From assembly GCF_017940815.1 (NCBI RefSeq), contig NZ_JAGAXX010000051.1, forward strand, positions 31,720-95,719: a stretch of 64,000 nucleotides of DNA, given 5' to 3'. The notes under the pieces were generated by a model. The model searched no databases, was not told the origin of the DNA, and was given only the letters and a program-made list of their open reading frames with translations. Below, in pieces: positions 54,727-63,849 of this stretch; the stretch's first letter is position 1, and the number at the start of each line of letters is the position of its first letter. Source of the stretch: Methanobrevibacter sp. Its GTDB lineage: Archaea > Methanobacteriota > Methanobacteria > Methanobacteriales > Methanobacteriaceae. Both the position numbers and the translations under genes were made by a program.

Positions 54727-55041
54727 ATGAGTGATGAAACATTTGATGTTGTGGCAAGCAAACTGCAGGAAGAGCTTATCGACATCTTCAAAAACAATAA
54801 GGAAGTAAATGACTATGAGCTAATAGTGTACAAATACGTTTTCATCAGCGAGCTTAAGATTCCACTACTTGAGGATTTGGGAATTGAAATTGATGAAGAT
54901 TGTTTCATGCTGCACATAATCCCTGATGACCTAGAATTCAAGCTGCTTCGAAAGCTGGATGATGCATTTGACAAATTCGAAATTGATTTCATGCCAAACC
55001 AATATAATATAATTAAACTAAGATTCAAATTAAGTGATTAA
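54727..55041 (+). CDS. Unknown small acidic protein (a)
   Basis: A 104-residue acidic, soluble protein without recognised domains. It has the order: helical start, LIVYKYVFISELKIPLLEDLGI, then FMLHIIPDDLEFKLLRKLDDAFDKFEIDFM and a beta-like end (YNIIKLRFKLSD). The gene after it has the same layout and may be a diverged tandem copy. It starts one base after the previous stop and ends directly before the next ATG. Confidence 0.55.
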   Translation: MSDETFDVVASKLQEELIDIFKNNKEVNDYELIVYKYVFISELKIPLLEDLGIEIDEDCFMLHIIPDDLEFKLLRKLDDAFDKFEIDFMPNQYNIIKLRFKLSD

Positions 55042-55410
55042 ATGTATAACGAAGAAGAAAAACAAGAATTAATGAATGAATTGAAAGAAATGGAAACATT
55101 CAAGGCAGACACCGGCGATGAAGGAAAAGTCTTGCAGGAAGATTTGAAAAAATTTTTCATTGACGGTGAAGGTGATGAAGAAGACCTGATTTTTAGAATA
55201 GAACTATACTTCTATGCGTTCAAGCTATTCTGCAGAAAACAAGTTAAAATCGACAGGAACCAATTCACAATATTTTTAAATGATTCCCTTCTGGATTATC
55301 ATCTGATAAATTTAGTAAAAAAAGACATGACAGACTTCGAATTGGAAATTGAAGCTGTAAAAGAAAATAATGAAGTGTTGATAAACTTAAACTTCATCTT
55401 ACACTTTTAA
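55042..55410 (+). CDS. Unknown small acidic protein (b)
   Basis: A 122-residue protein that begins directly after the previous stop codon (TAAATG). A charged helical N-terminus is followed by FRIELYFYAFKLFCRKQVKI, FTIFLNDSLLDYHLINLVKKD and a strand-like end (NNEVLINLNFILHF), paralleling the order of segments in the preceding gene. Function unknown. Its end overlaps the convergent TatD gene by four bases. Confidence 0.55.
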   Translation: MYNEEEKQELMNELKEMETFKADTGDEGKVLQEDLKKFFIDGEGDEEDLIFRIELYFYAFKLFCRKQVKIDRNQFTIFLNDSLLDYHLINLVKKDMTDFELEIEAVKENNEVLINLNFILHF

Positions 55411-56168
55411 ATTTTAAAGATTTTGCGAGCATTGTTTGTTGTTATCTCATCAACAGTGCTTACATCAATATTTTTTATCTCGGCAATTTTATGAACTGCT
55501 TTAACAACATTGACAGGTTCATTCCTCTCTTCTTTTGTCATTGCCAAGTATGGACTGTCGGTTTCAGTCAACACATAATCAAGATCTATTTTTTCAATCA
55601 AATCCTGATGATGCTTTGAGTAGCATAGCATTGTTGAAAAACTCATGTAAGAATTGTCACGGTTCATGATTCTTTTAGCTGTTTTCAAGCTTCCACCATA
55701 GCAATGGAACACAAAATAAGGAATGTCATCATAGTCCTCAATGATATTGACTGCCTTTTTCTCACAGTCCCTCACATGCATTACAATAGGAACCTTATAT
55801 TCATTGGCAAGCTCTAAAAAGCCTGTGAATATTTCCTGTTGCCTTTCGCGCAGTGCCTTATCGGTAACATAGAAATAATCCATTCCAACTTCACCGATAG
55901 CTACAATTTCATCCAAATGGTTGCAAATGTTATCGTGAGCAATGCTAATCTCTTTTTCAGTTGCATTTTGAGAACTTACTGGGTGAAAACCAAAAGTGGG
56001 ATAAATAAAACCTTCATAATCTTTTGAAAGTTTCAATACATCCATATTACTGTCATTGCTGTAACCTGAAACAATCACATTATCTAGCTTGTCCTGAGCT
56101 CTTTTGATGACTTCTTCACGGTCACTGTCAAAGTCTTCAAAATCAATGTGGCAATGTGTATCCATCAT
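55407..56168 (-). CDS. TatD family metal-dependent deoxyribonuclease
   Basis: A TIM-barrel amidohydrolase-like nuclease. DTHCHIDF at the start, then GFHPV (about residue 65), AIGEVGMDY (about 92-100), VMHVRD, FHCYGG and LTETDSPYL carry the metal ligands in the usual order; all are present. The product would be about 253 residues. The start codon is the ATG pair at 56168/56165, with GGTG six bases upstream; a GTG earlier in the frame is also possible. The coding region begins just before the end of uppS. Confidence 0.85.
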   Translation of the reverse strand: MMDTHCHIDFEDFDSDREEVIKRAQDKLDNVIVSGYSNDSNMDVLKLSKDYEGFIYPTFGFHPVSSQNATEKEISIAHDNICNHLDEIVAIGEVGMDYFYVTDKALRERQQEIFTGFLELANEYKVPIVMHVRDCEKKAVNIIEDYDDIPYFVFHCYGGSLKTAKRIMNRDNSYMSFSTMLCYSKHHQDLIEKIDLDYVLTETDSPYLAMTKEERNEPVNVVKAVHKIAEIKNIDVSTVDEITTNNARKIFKI

Positions 56169-56169
56169 A

Positions 56170-56934
56170 TTATACACCGAATCTTCTCTCTCTTTCCTGA
56201 TATGACCTTATTGCCCTTATGAAATCAACTTTTCTGAGTTCAGGCCATAATGTTTCACAGAAGTATAACTCTGAGTAGGATGATTGCCAAAGTAAAAATC
56301 CACTTAGGCGCTCTTCACCACTGGTTCTGATGATAAGGTTAGGGTCAGCCAAACCTTCGGTGTAGAGGTTTTTGCTTACAAGTTCCTCATCAACGTCATC
56401 AATTGTGATTTCACCAGCTTGCACTTGTTCGATAATCTTTTTAAATGAATCGATAATTTCTAAACGTCCATCATATCCAATAGCTATATTAAATAATCTT
56501 TTATCGTAGTGAGCTGTTGCATCTTCTGCTTCCTTGATTGCATCACGTACACTTTCTGGAATTAGTTCGGTTCTACCTACTACTTTAACTTTCACTTCGT
56601 TTCTGTGGATTTTTTCATGGTCTACTAATCTTTTGAAGTTGGTTACGAACAGGTTCATGAGTCCTTCAACTTCGTGTTCTGGTCTGTTGAAATTTTCGGT
56701 TGAGAAAGCATATACGGTAATGATTTCAATTCCAAGTTCAATACTCCAATCCAATACTTTTTCTAAAGTATCTACCCCAATTTCATGTCCTTTAACAACA
56801 TCCATGTTTCCCTGGAGTTTGGAGTATCTTCTATTACCATCCATGATTATAGCTACATGCTTTGGCATTTTCTCAGGTTTTAAGTCACGAGTAATGTACC
56901 ATTCATATAATCTATAAAGAATATTTTCTGCCAT
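56170..56934 (-). CDS. uppS: Cis-prenyltransferase (polyprenyl diphosphate synthase)
   Basis: Makes the long-chain polyprenyl diphosphate that carries sugars for cell wall and glycoprotein assembly. [14 protein letters not shown] (residues ~25-38) contains the catalytic Asp, followed by [25 protein letters not shown] and [19 protein letters not shown]. Length 254 fits. GAGGG precedes the ATG. It is closely followed by the TatD gene, and its product would supply the MraY-like transferase at 36708. Confidence 0.93.
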   Translation of the reverse strand: MAENILYRLYEWYITRDLKPEKMPKHVAIIMDGNRRYSKLQGNMDVVKGHEIGVDTLEKVLDWSIELGIEIITVYAFSTENFNRPEHEVEGLMNLFVTNFKRLVDHEKIHRNEVKVKVVGRTELIPESVRDAIKEAEDATAHYDKRLFNIAIGYDGRLEIIDSFKKIIEQVQAGEITIDDVDEELVSKNLYTEGLADPNLIIRTSGEERLSGFLLWQSSYSELYFCETLWPELRKVDFIRAIRSYQERERRFGV

Positions 56935-56958
56935 AAAAATCCCTCAATTTTGTGGTTT

Positions 56959-57672
56959 TTAATCTTCAGTCAATTCATTTACTAAAATTAAACTGCGGAC
57001 ATATCCCTCAATGCTTTGGTCTCGGCTGGTATCGATATAGATCCTATCTATTCCAAAAGTCACCGCACCATAACTTGGCCAGGAGCTTAGCAATACCAAT
57101 GTTCTGAAAATTATATTCCCCACTCTGCCGTTTGGTGCAATAATGACATTACAGTTGTCATCCATAGCTTTTTCGATTAATATAAAATAGTTTTTGACAT
57201 CTTCAGATGTTTCTTCAATTAATTTGGTTAATTTTTTACTGTCTTTAATTGAATTGGAAACTTCCTTTCCTCTTCCAAAATCATCTTCTCTTCCTTCTGC
57301 AAGAACTGCCACTTTTGGTTTTTTTCCAACTTTTTTAAGGAAATCACAACAGCTCATTGCTATTTCGAACTTATCTTCAACGCTAACCCCTTCATCAATT
57401 CCAACAGGTGTCAATAGGAATTCATGTTCATTCCCATTCACATAGGTCGCTCTTGACAAATTAGGATAGTGCTCTTTGAGTTCTTTCATGATATTAGATG
57501 CTGGAAGAGATCCGCGAACTACACCATCTATTTTATCATCTAAAACTGCTTTGACCAAGTCTTCATCCTTATATATTAATTTAAGTTCCGTTTTTGGGTG
57601 TTTTTCTTTAAAAATATGACAAGCTTGTATTATATTTTCGTTTTCACCAACACCAATAGCTATTGTTTTCAT
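56959..57672 (-). CDS. Methanogenesis marker protein 4 (MtxX family)
   Basis: A 237-residue methanogen-restricted protein with a phosphotransacetylase-like fold: IAIGVGENENIIQAC at the start, DGVVRGSLPASNIMKEL (about 50-66), EGREDDFGRGKEVS and IAPNGRVGNIIFRTLV. It was annotated as methyltransferase-related MtxX; the role is unproven. It lies 24 bases upstream of uppS on the same strand. It is expected only in methanogens. Confidence 0.8.
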   Translation of the reverse strand: MKTIAIGVGENENIIQACHIFKEKHPKTELKLIYKDEDLVKAVLDDKIDGVVRGSLPASNIMKELKEHYPNLSRATYVNGNEHEFLLTPVGIDEGVSVEDKFEIAMSCCDFLKKVGKKPKVAVLAEGREDDFGRGKEVSNSIKDSKKLTKLIEETSEDVKNYFILIEKAMDDNCNVIIAPNGRVGNIIFRTLVLLSSWPSYGAVTFGIDRIYIDTSRDQSIEGYVRSLILVNELTED

Positions 57673-58098
57673 TAATTTTATAATATGTTACTTATTATAA
57701 ATTAAAGTTTTCTAAAATTATGATGTTTTCAGATAATTTTTTAAAAAAAAGTTTTAATCCAATAATTTGAGTTATTTCTAGACTCGAATATTACACCCTC
57801 ATTGATAAGTATCCAGGAGATTTCCAGTTTTATACTTTTTTGTGTGAGCTAATGTAGATATCAATTTAGATTTTATTATTGTTTAATATAAGGTCCTGTT
57901 ATATGCAATGTTCGATTGATTATTTTATAGAATCTTCCAATTGTTTGTAATATTATTGACCAATATGTTGTTTTCCACGAGCGAAATAAGTTTCATGAAA
58001 CTAGTTCTACTAAAAAGAAGTGCTCAAATAAAATATAGCAGAAAAAATACAATTATTAAATAAAACAAGAGATTAGAATAGAAAAAAATTATATAAAT
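57673..58098. other. Intergenic region with possible gene relics
   Basis: No intact gene in 426 bases. Two short plus-strand frames read protein-like: about 57778-57855 (RLEYYTLIDKYPGDFQFYTF) and about 57930-58030 (NLPIVCNIIDQYVVFHERNK), both interrupted by stop codons. They may be remnants of one decayed gene. A palindrome AGTTTCATGAAACT lies at about 57989-58003. Confidence 0.35.
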
Positions 58099-58641
58099 TT
58101 AACTTTCATCCTGACCTATTACTTTTACATCGTCAAATGCATCATAATGGTCAACATAAATCATGCAGACCTCATCCTTAAGGCCAAAAACAAATGCACA
58201 ACCCTCATTTTCATATTCCAAATAATATCCTGAATATCCAAACATCTTTGTTGGTGAACCTCCAAGAGTTGATGCAACTTCCTCACTGTTTATTCCAGAG
58301 CCGGGAGTGCTTGTAACACCAATTTCAATGTAGTTCTTATCATTGCTCCATCCCATTGCACTGGATTTAACGTTTCCATCATAATTCACATCAGTTCTTG
58401 ACGGCTCCTTGACATAATCGGATGGAAGCTCAAACTGGACATCCTCAACCCTTACCGTTTGGGTTTGGTTGGTTAAAAAAATAGTGGAAGCTACAGCAAC
58501 AATAGCAATTGCTACAATAACAATTAAAATTAGATATTTATTTGGAAACTTACGTTTACTGGGTACTTTTTCACCGCAATTGGCACAGAACAATGCATCA
58601 TCCTTTAGTTTTTCACCACAATTCCGGCAATATTCTGTCAT
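58099..58641 (-). CDS. Zinc-ribbon membrane protein
   Basis: A 180-residue protein. A double CxxC zinc ribbon opens it (YCRNCGEKL...FCANCGEKV, residues 4-24), followed by a basic linker, one membrane segment (about 33-55) and an extracytoplasmic domain of about 120 residues with many Tyr and Gly. Such zinc-ribbon-plus-anchor proteins are frequent in Methanobrevibacter. The domain outside is not recognised. It starts 12 bases after the methionine synthase gene. Confidence 0.65.
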   Translation of the reverse strand: MTEYCRNCGEKLKDDALFCANCGEKVPSKRKFPNKYLILIVIVAIAIVAVASTIFLTNQTQTVRVEDVQFELPSDYVKEPSRTDVNYDGNVKSSAMGWSNDKNYIEIGVTSTPGSGINSEEVASTLGGSPTKMFGYSGYYLEYENEGCAFVFGLKDEVCMIYVDHYDAFDDVKVIGQDES

Positions 58642-58653
58642 ATTATCCCAAGA

Positions 58654-59598
58654 TTAACTGTACTTATCCTTAATCTGGTTCATCAATCTTAGCTTTTCAA
58701 ATGCAACATCTTTTGGAGCTCTTCTCAAACCGCAATCTGGATCTAAAAGCAAGTTGTCACTTCCAACAATTTCAATAGCCTTTGTGACCAACGCATCAAT
58801 ATCATTAACATCATCAACAGTGTTAACTGAAGAATCGACACAACCAAATCCTATTTTTTTATTGGAAACCAAAGAAGCGTTTTGCTCTAAAACACTCAAA
58901 TTAACGTTGTTTCCTGCAAATTCAAAATCAAGTATGTCAACGTTGAAACGGGCAATGTCTTTGAATGCATCCTTTAAAATACCACAGACATGCATCGCCA
59001 ATGGTATTTCCAATCCGTCATGCAATATATCAATAGCCTCACGGGCGGTTTTCATGTCCACCATTCCGGTTGAGAGGAACGGTTCGTCAATCTGGATGTA
59101 AACCGGATCCACTTTTTTTGCTATTGCATCGACTTCCTGCTTCAGGGAATGTGCAAGGTCGATTATAGCATCTTCCTTGTTTTTATAGAATGATTGAATT
59201 CTTGAAGAATGAACGATGGTTGTTGGACCGGTTATGATTCCCTTTACGCCACAACCTTCAGGAATATTGCCGTTATAATAATTTTTCATTACCTTCTTGG
59301 CATACTGCAAGTCCTTAACGGAAATTTCCTGAGTTGGATTTCTTATTTTGGAAACAATTACAGTATTTCCATCCTCAATCTTCATTCCAGGAATGTATTG
59401 TGTAAAAATAGAAACCATGTCACCTCTTACCTGACCGTCAGAGATTATATCTACTCCAGCATCAAGCTGAGCGATGACACTGTCTTCAATTGACTGCTTG
59501 AATGAGTCATATGCACCAAGTGCACTTAATAGCTTATTTTTTGTTGAAGTGACCTCTTTCACTTCAACTGGAAAACTTCCAACAACAGTGGATTTCAT
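58654..59598 (-). CDS. metE: Archaeal methionine synthase (MetE C-terminal-like)
   Basis: A 314-residue core-type methionine synthase. Archaeal members (MTH775 type) take the methyl group from a methylcorrinoid rather than from methyltetrahydrofolate. VGSFPVEVKE, ITGPTTIVHSS, QIDEPFLSTG and the zinc ligands in AMHVCG and DPDCGLRRAP are present. Its ATG overlaps the DUF1894 stop (ATGA), so translation is coupled. Confidence 0.9.
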   Translation of the reverse strand: MKSTVVGSFPVEVKEVTSTKNKLLSALGAYDSFKQSIEDSVIAQLDAGVDIISDGQVRGDMVSIFTQYIPGMKIEDGNTVIVSKIRNPTQEISVKDLQYAKKVMKNYYNGNIPEGCGVKGIITGPTTIVHSSRIQSFYKNKEDAIIDLAHSLKQEVDAIAKKVDPVYIQIDEPFLSTGMVDMKTAREAIDILHDGLEIPLAMHVCGILKDAFKDIARFNVDILDFEFAGNNVNLSVLEQNASLVSNKKIGFGCVDSSVNTVDDVNDIDALVTKAIEIVGSDNLLLDPDCGLRRAPKDVAFEKLRLMNQIKDKYS

Positions 59599-59909
59599 TT
59601 TTTATTACCAATGTCTAATTTACGGATCTTTTCAACTTCTTCATCATCGATTGGTAATTCAACTACAGAAGTTCCATGACAAGGTTTTGTGTATGGTAAG
59701 AAAACAGTTCCCTTTTCATGGTCAAATCCGATTGGAATTGGAGGTATTCCTATAACTCTAACTCCCAATACTTCATCACCAGGTTTGATGTAGACCAAGT
59801 CATCAGCCTTGAATCTTATAATCATTGCACAGTCTTTAAAACCTGCTTTTGAAGCGTGAATTTCATAATTATCAGATTGTTGCAAGTAAGTATCTAAACA
59901 GAATGACAT
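59595..59909 (-). CDS. DUF1894 protein
   Basis: A 104-residue methanogen-specific protein of the DUF1894 family: YEIHASKAGFKDCAMIIR, then VLGVRVIGIPPIPIGFD and VFLPYTKPCHGTSVVEL. The two Cys could be metal ligands. The function is not established. The ATG at 59909 with AAGGAG about ten bases upstream is preferred over an in-frame start at 59939 inside the previous gene. It stands between DUF1890 and metE. Confidence 0.8.
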   Translation of the reverse strand: MSFCLDTYLQQSDNYEIHASKAGFKDCAMIIRFKADDLVYIKPGDEVLGVRVIGIPPIPIGFDHEKGTVFLPYTKPCHGTSVVELPIDDEEVEKIRKLDIGNKK

Positions 59910-59910
59910 C

Positions 59911-60369
59911 TTATTCAAACTCCTTGATTGCTTTGTCAAATTTAACTTTAATTGGTGAAGGATTATGGAAAGCTCTTACTGCAGTGATTAAAGCATTACT
60001 TCCACTTTCTTCAATCATATTAACAAACTCTGCAACTTCATCAGCATCCCTTGAAAATACCAATGCCAATGATTTGCATTGCAATATTTGCTCAAATGTC
60101 ACGAAAAATGATGCCGCAGCATCTTTGTGAACAAAACCTACTAATAAATCATAATCTCCCGGTTGAATGTCACCTAAATGCCTTTCCAAATCAACCAAGT
60201 TAAGATTATAATAATCTTCAGGGTCAGATACCTTAACCAGCTTTTTAGCTGCAGGATTAGCTGCAATGGTGGTTTCATAACCCATTTTTGTTAACTTATT
60301 AAACACGTAAACTGCCATCGGAGTTTGAGCTGGAGTTTCAGGACATCCAAGCAATACCAAAGCTTTCAT
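59911..60369 (-). CDS. DUF1890 protein
   Basis: A 152-residue protein of the methanogen-specific DUF1890 family, a small Rossmann-like fold starting KALVLLGCPETPAQTPMAVY and containing YETTIAANPAAKKL and DLLVGFVHKDAAASFF. The LGCPE...Q segment resembles corrinoid- or flavin-type loops but this is not decisive. It precedes DUF1894 by one base. GAGGT is before the ATG. Function unknown. Confidence 0.8.
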   Translation of the reverse strand: MKALVLLGCPETPAQTPMAVYVFNKLTKMGYETTIAANPAAKKLVKVSDPEDYYNLNLVDLERHLGDIQPGDYDLLVGFVHKDAAASFFVTFEQILQCKSLALVFSRDADEVAEFVNMIEESGSNALITAVRAFHNPSPIKVKFDKAIKEFE

Positions 60370-60378
60370 ATAACTACC

Positions 60379-61461
60379 TCATGATCTTGATTTAAGTGTA
60401 ACAACATTAGCTAAAATCAATGTACCTACAAATATAAATGTTAATAAAGCCATACCATTGATGGAACGGTTAAATATGAATAAACCGACTAAAGCCTGTG
60501 CACAGAACGCTGCAAGCGCACCGGTTAAAAGCACCTCCCTACCAAGGTATTTTTTATTATTCTTCTCTCTTTTTTCTCTATACATTTTCAATACTTTAAA
60601 ACCAATTACAATGGTTCCCAGTACAAATACAATCAAACCAATAAGACCTAGAATACCAAAATCGAATCCCCATCCAAAGAGACCTGGAAGCATATAATCG
60701 ATTGTATCCTTTTGGTTTACTAGAATACCAAAGAACATTGGGAATGGAAGACCAAAGAAAAGTACCAATTGCATCGGCAATGTAATGTAACCTTCAGCAA
60801 ATGCCGTACCATCCGCTCCCCAATACGAAGCATCAGCATTATGGCCTATTAATTGAATATTACTTAATACAGTTTTAATACTTGATGCAGAATATTGTTC
60901 AATCCTACCTAACCTTAATAAAGGTGAGAAAATTGTCATACCACTTACTCTAGCAATCACTTCTAAAAGCACAAATCCAATACCTGCAGCACCTAAAAAC
61001 ATTCCAATTCTTTTAGCGGTAAATACTGATTTTTCCCGGAATGATTTGGAAATCATCAAATAACCGAAGAATAGACCTATTAACCACAATATTAAAAATG
61101 ACCTGTGCATTAATCCTCCAAATATGGTAATACCTGCGAGGAATAAGATAACAAATCTTCTTAAAGGTCGAATATCTACACCCGATTCCTTCATCACCTT
61201 CAGAGAAGCCAAAGCCGCAACGGTTCCCAGTAGAGCCAAAGGCCCGAATGGGTGTGTAAACTCTGCCTGGCTCGAAGCTAGTACCAGGAGTGCAATATCT
61301 CCTGCAAAGATTAATGTAAGACCTCCCATCAAGAAGAGAGATAAGAAAGTTACAACACTAAGTGACAATGGAATTAAGTTTAGGGCAAAAATCCATGTTA
61401 CAAATAGTATCACAGCTACTTCAATAATTAATTGTAAGTGGTTTTGAGCAATTAACAACAT
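60379..61461 (-). CDS. Polytopic membrane protein
   Basis: A 360-residue protein with about ten hydrophobic segments, and a conserved-looking extracytoplasmic loop around residues 190-220 (RLGRIEQYSASSIKTVLSNI, NADASYWGADG). No transporter or enzyme motif is recognised. It starts with GTGAT six bases before the ATG. It precedes DUF1890 by nine bases, so it heads the leftward run DUF1890-DUF1894-metE-zinc ribbon. Confidence 0.65.
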   Translation of the reverse strand: MLLIAQNHLQLIIEVAVILFVTWIFALNLIPLSLSVVTFLSLFLMGGLTLIFAGDIALLVLASSQAEFTHPFGPLALLGTVAALASLKVMKESGVDIRPLRRFVILFLAGITIFGGLMHRSFLILWLIGLFFGYLMISKSFREKSVFTAKRIGMFLGAAGIGFVLLEVIARVSGMTIFSPLLRLGRIEQYSASSIKTVLSNIQLIGHNADASYWGADGTAFAEGYITLPMQLVLFFGLPFPMFFGILVNQKDTIDYMLPGLFGWGFDFGILGLIGLIVFVLGTIVIGFKVLKMYREKREKNNKKYLGREVLLTGALAAFCAQALVGLFIFNRSINGMALLTFIFVGTLILANVVTLKSRS

Positions 61462-61500
61462 ATTCTAATCACAATTTTCTTTTATTTTTAAAAATATAAA

Positions 61501-61573
<73 letters not shown>

Positions 61574-61624
61574 AAAAAAATAAATTAGTTTTAATAAAAT
61601 ATATGATTATTTTAATATAAAAAA

Positions 61625-62656
61625 CTATTTACCATTCTTTGCCAAATCATATAAATTATCAATAATCACTTGGAACAAATCATCAGTTTCAATGTTGATT
61701 TCCTCATGAGGATTGACAATGAAATCAAGTGCCTTCTCAATAACCTCATCAGTGTCGATAGACCTGAACATCAAGCCTTTATTGATGTAATATTGATCTA
61801 CAGATAAAGTTTCACCAGGATAACATGATATCACTGGAGTTTGAAGTATTGCAGCTTCCCTATTCATTGTTCCACCTGCACCGATTACCAAATCTGATTT
61901 TTTGATAATGCTTGATGTGTCAACAGGAGGTTTTAAGATTGAAACATTTTCGATTCCTTCAAAAATTTCAGCCTGTTCCTTGAATCTTGGAAGAATCAAA
62001 ATATTGGCTACATTTTTCAACTCATCCACAATAGGAGATAAAACTGATTTTCTACAGTCTGTATTTAAATAAGATGCCAATGAAGGTTCAGGCCTCATTA
62101 AAATAGTTTTAGGATGTTTCAAATCCAAATTCAAATCATTGAATACATTATCATTATATTCAAAACTTTTAAAATGCATCAATTCAGAGGTTCCATCATA
62201 GGATATGATAGTGTTTGGATCAGCTCCAAATTTCATTAGTTTCCACATGTCAATAATTTTCGGTGTGATAATCCTGTCACATAATGGAAGGGTTAGCTTA
62301 TTGGCTGCTAGCGCATGTTCATTATCCAAAACGTATAAGCTTGGAATTCCTAAACCAAAAGAGATTCTAGGAAGCTCAATGGAATGCTTGCTAAGAGCAA
62401 CATCCACGTTTTCACCATTGATGATGTCAACAAGGTTGTAAACTCTTTCAGTGCTTTCCCTTAATTTATCGTAAAGACTTACTCCATGTTTTCCAACAGA
62501 AATAAAATCAATGTCATACATGTCCATTAACTTATGGATATCACCAAACTGTCTAGCAGTAACTATTACATCCTCACCTTCAGCTTCTAAATATTTTATT
62601 ACATCTTTAAAGAACCTTACATGAGGTGCATTTGAAATATCTATCCATATTTTCAT
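61625..62656 (-). CDS. DUF354 glycosyltransferase-like protein
   Basis: A 343-residue protein of the DUF354 family, which has a GT-B-like fold related to UDP-GlcNAc 2-epimerase and MurG. WIDISNAPHVRFFKDVI at the start and VIGAGGTMNREAAILQTPVISCY near residue 262 are the marker motifs; the latter resembles the UDP-sugar binding loop. It may act in surface polysaccharide synthesis; the substrate is unknown. GGTGG lies upstream of the ATG, 51 bases after the tRNA. Confidence 0.75.
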   Translation of the reverse strand: MKIWIDISNAPHVRFFKDVIKYLEAEGEDVIVTARQFGDIHKLMDMYDIDFISVGKHGVSLYDKLRESTERVYNLVDIINGENVDVALSKHSIELPRISFGLGIPSLYVLDNEHALAANKLTLPLCDRIITPKIIDMWKLMKFGADPNTIISYDGTSELMHFKSFEYNDNVFNDLNLDLKHPKTILMRPEPSLASYLNTDCRKSVLSPIVDELKNVANILILPRFKEQAEIFEGIENVSILKPPVDTSSIIKKSDLVIGAGGTMNREAAILQTPVISCYPGETLSVDQYYINKGLMFRSIDTDEVIEKALDFIVNPHEEINIETDDLFQVIIDNLYDLAKNGK

Positions 62657-62674
62657 GAAACCACCAAATTAGAA

Positions 62675-63331
62675 TTAATTATTATTTTTTGCTTCTTCAA
62701 TTACAGCAATTATTTCATCCAATCCAACACCTTCTTTTAAGCTGGATTTGATAACCTTGATTTTAGGATTTAATTTTTGAGCATCTGCAACCATCTTGTC
62801 AGCATCTGCTCCAACTGCATCTGCAAGATCGACCTTGTTGATTACAACAACATCAGAGGTTTGAAAAATAATTGGGTGTTTTTCCACAGTGTCGTCACCT
62901 TCAGTTACACTTACAACAACAATTCTCAAGTGTGAACCTAAGTCAAAATCAACAGGGCAGATTAAGTTGCCCACATTTTCAATGATTACCATGTCTAAGT
63001 CATCTAACGGCAAGTCTTCAAGTCCATGACCTACCAAATGTGCATCTAAGTGGCATTCCTTACCAGTGTTTAAACCTACAACTGGCACATCATGCTTTTC
63101 AATACGTCCTGCATCAAATTTTGAGATAACGTCTCCTGCAAGAACTCCAATTTTATAATCAGTATTATCGATAATCTCTTCTACAAGTGTTGTTTTACCG
63201 GAACCGATTGCTCCTACAAAATCAACACAGAAAATGTCTTTGTCTTCTAAGTTTTTTAAGTTTTTGTCTGCTAATTTCTTGTTAGCATCCATGATATTCT
63301 TTGCTACTTCTACATCAGCTACTTGGTGCAT
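62675..63331 (-). CDS. hypB: Hydrogenase nickel incorporation GTPase
   Basis: HypB delivers nickel to [NiFe]-hydrogenases with GTP hydrolysis. The P-loop GAIGSGKTTL (about residues 40-49), VVVINKVDLAD (G4 motif) and the NIICPVDFDLG-like segment (ENVGNLICPVDFDLG) are present. The N-terminal His-rich stretch seen in bacterial HypB is missing, as in other methanogens. 218 residues, AGGAGG upstream. It lies 18 bases after hypA. Confidence 0.93.
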   Translation of the reverse strand: MHQVADVEVAKNIMDANKKLADKNLKNLEDKDIFCVDFVGAIGSGKTTLVEEIIDNTDYKIGVLAGDVISKFDAGRIEKHDVPVVGLNTGKECHLDAHLVGHGLEDLPLDDLDMVIIENVGNLICPVDFDLGSHLRIVVVSVTEGDDTVEKHPIIFQTSDVVVINKVDLADAVGADADKMVADAQKLNPKIKVIKSSLKEGVGLDEIIAVIEEAKNNN

Positions 63332-63349
63332 TATTTTGCCTCCTATTAA

Positions 63350-63724
63350 TTAATCGTCAGGTTTTTCAATAACAATATTTTTAACTACAATATCTTTCCC
63401 ATTTAAGATTTCTACACTCAAGCTGTCACATTCAGGACATTTTACTAGCGGAGCATAGTGGTCACTATCATCAAGGATAGCTTCTCCATGGAATTTACAA
63501 TCATAACATTCAATTTCAGCAGGAATTTCTTCAAATTTTATTTCTGCATCCTGCATTATAGTATTTTCAATCAATACTCCTAAAATAAATTCTAATTGTT
63601 CAGGATTTATCATAGCAAGTCTTCCGACTTCAACAGTGACTTCAGTGACTTCAGTTGCATTATTAGCCTCTGCAGTTTCTAGAACTGCATTAATAATACC
63701 TTGAGCCATGGATAATTCGTGCAT
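63350..63724 (-). CDS. hypA: Hydrogenase nickel insertion protein
   Basis: HypA binds nickel at its N-terminal MHELSMA (His2) and carries a zinc site with two CxxC pairs. Here ECYDCKFHG and VKCPECDSL provide the four cysteines (about residues 73-102). 124 residues, typical. It works with HypB to load nickel into hydrogenases such as Frh, Mvh or Eha/Ehb, none of which is in this window. Confidence 0.93.
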   Translation of the reverse strand: MHELSMAQGIINAVLETAEANNATEVTEVTVEVGRLAMINPEQLEFILGVLIENTIMQDAEIKFEEIPAEIECYDCKFHGEAILDDSDHYAPLVKCPECDSLSVEILNGKDIVVKNIVIEKPDD

Positions 63725-63823
63725 TTTACTACTCCTATATTTAATATCAATATGTAAATTTTAGTTTTATTTATTAATAAAAGTATTTAATATATTGACA
63801 TTATTGAGTATTACTTTGAACCT

Positions 63824-63845
63824 CTCCAGCTTGTAGAAGTTGGAG
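63824..63845. mobile_element. Right-end hairpin of an IS200/IS605-type element
   Basis: CTCCAGCTT-GTAG-AAGTTGGAG forms a 9-bp stem with one G-T pair and a four-base loop, immediately downstream of the TnpB-like stop codon. IS605-type elements have subterminal hairpins at their ends, and the guide RNA of TnpB is encoded in the same place. The element boundary would lie near 63811-63823. Confidence 0.5.
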
Positions 63846-63849
63846 ATTC

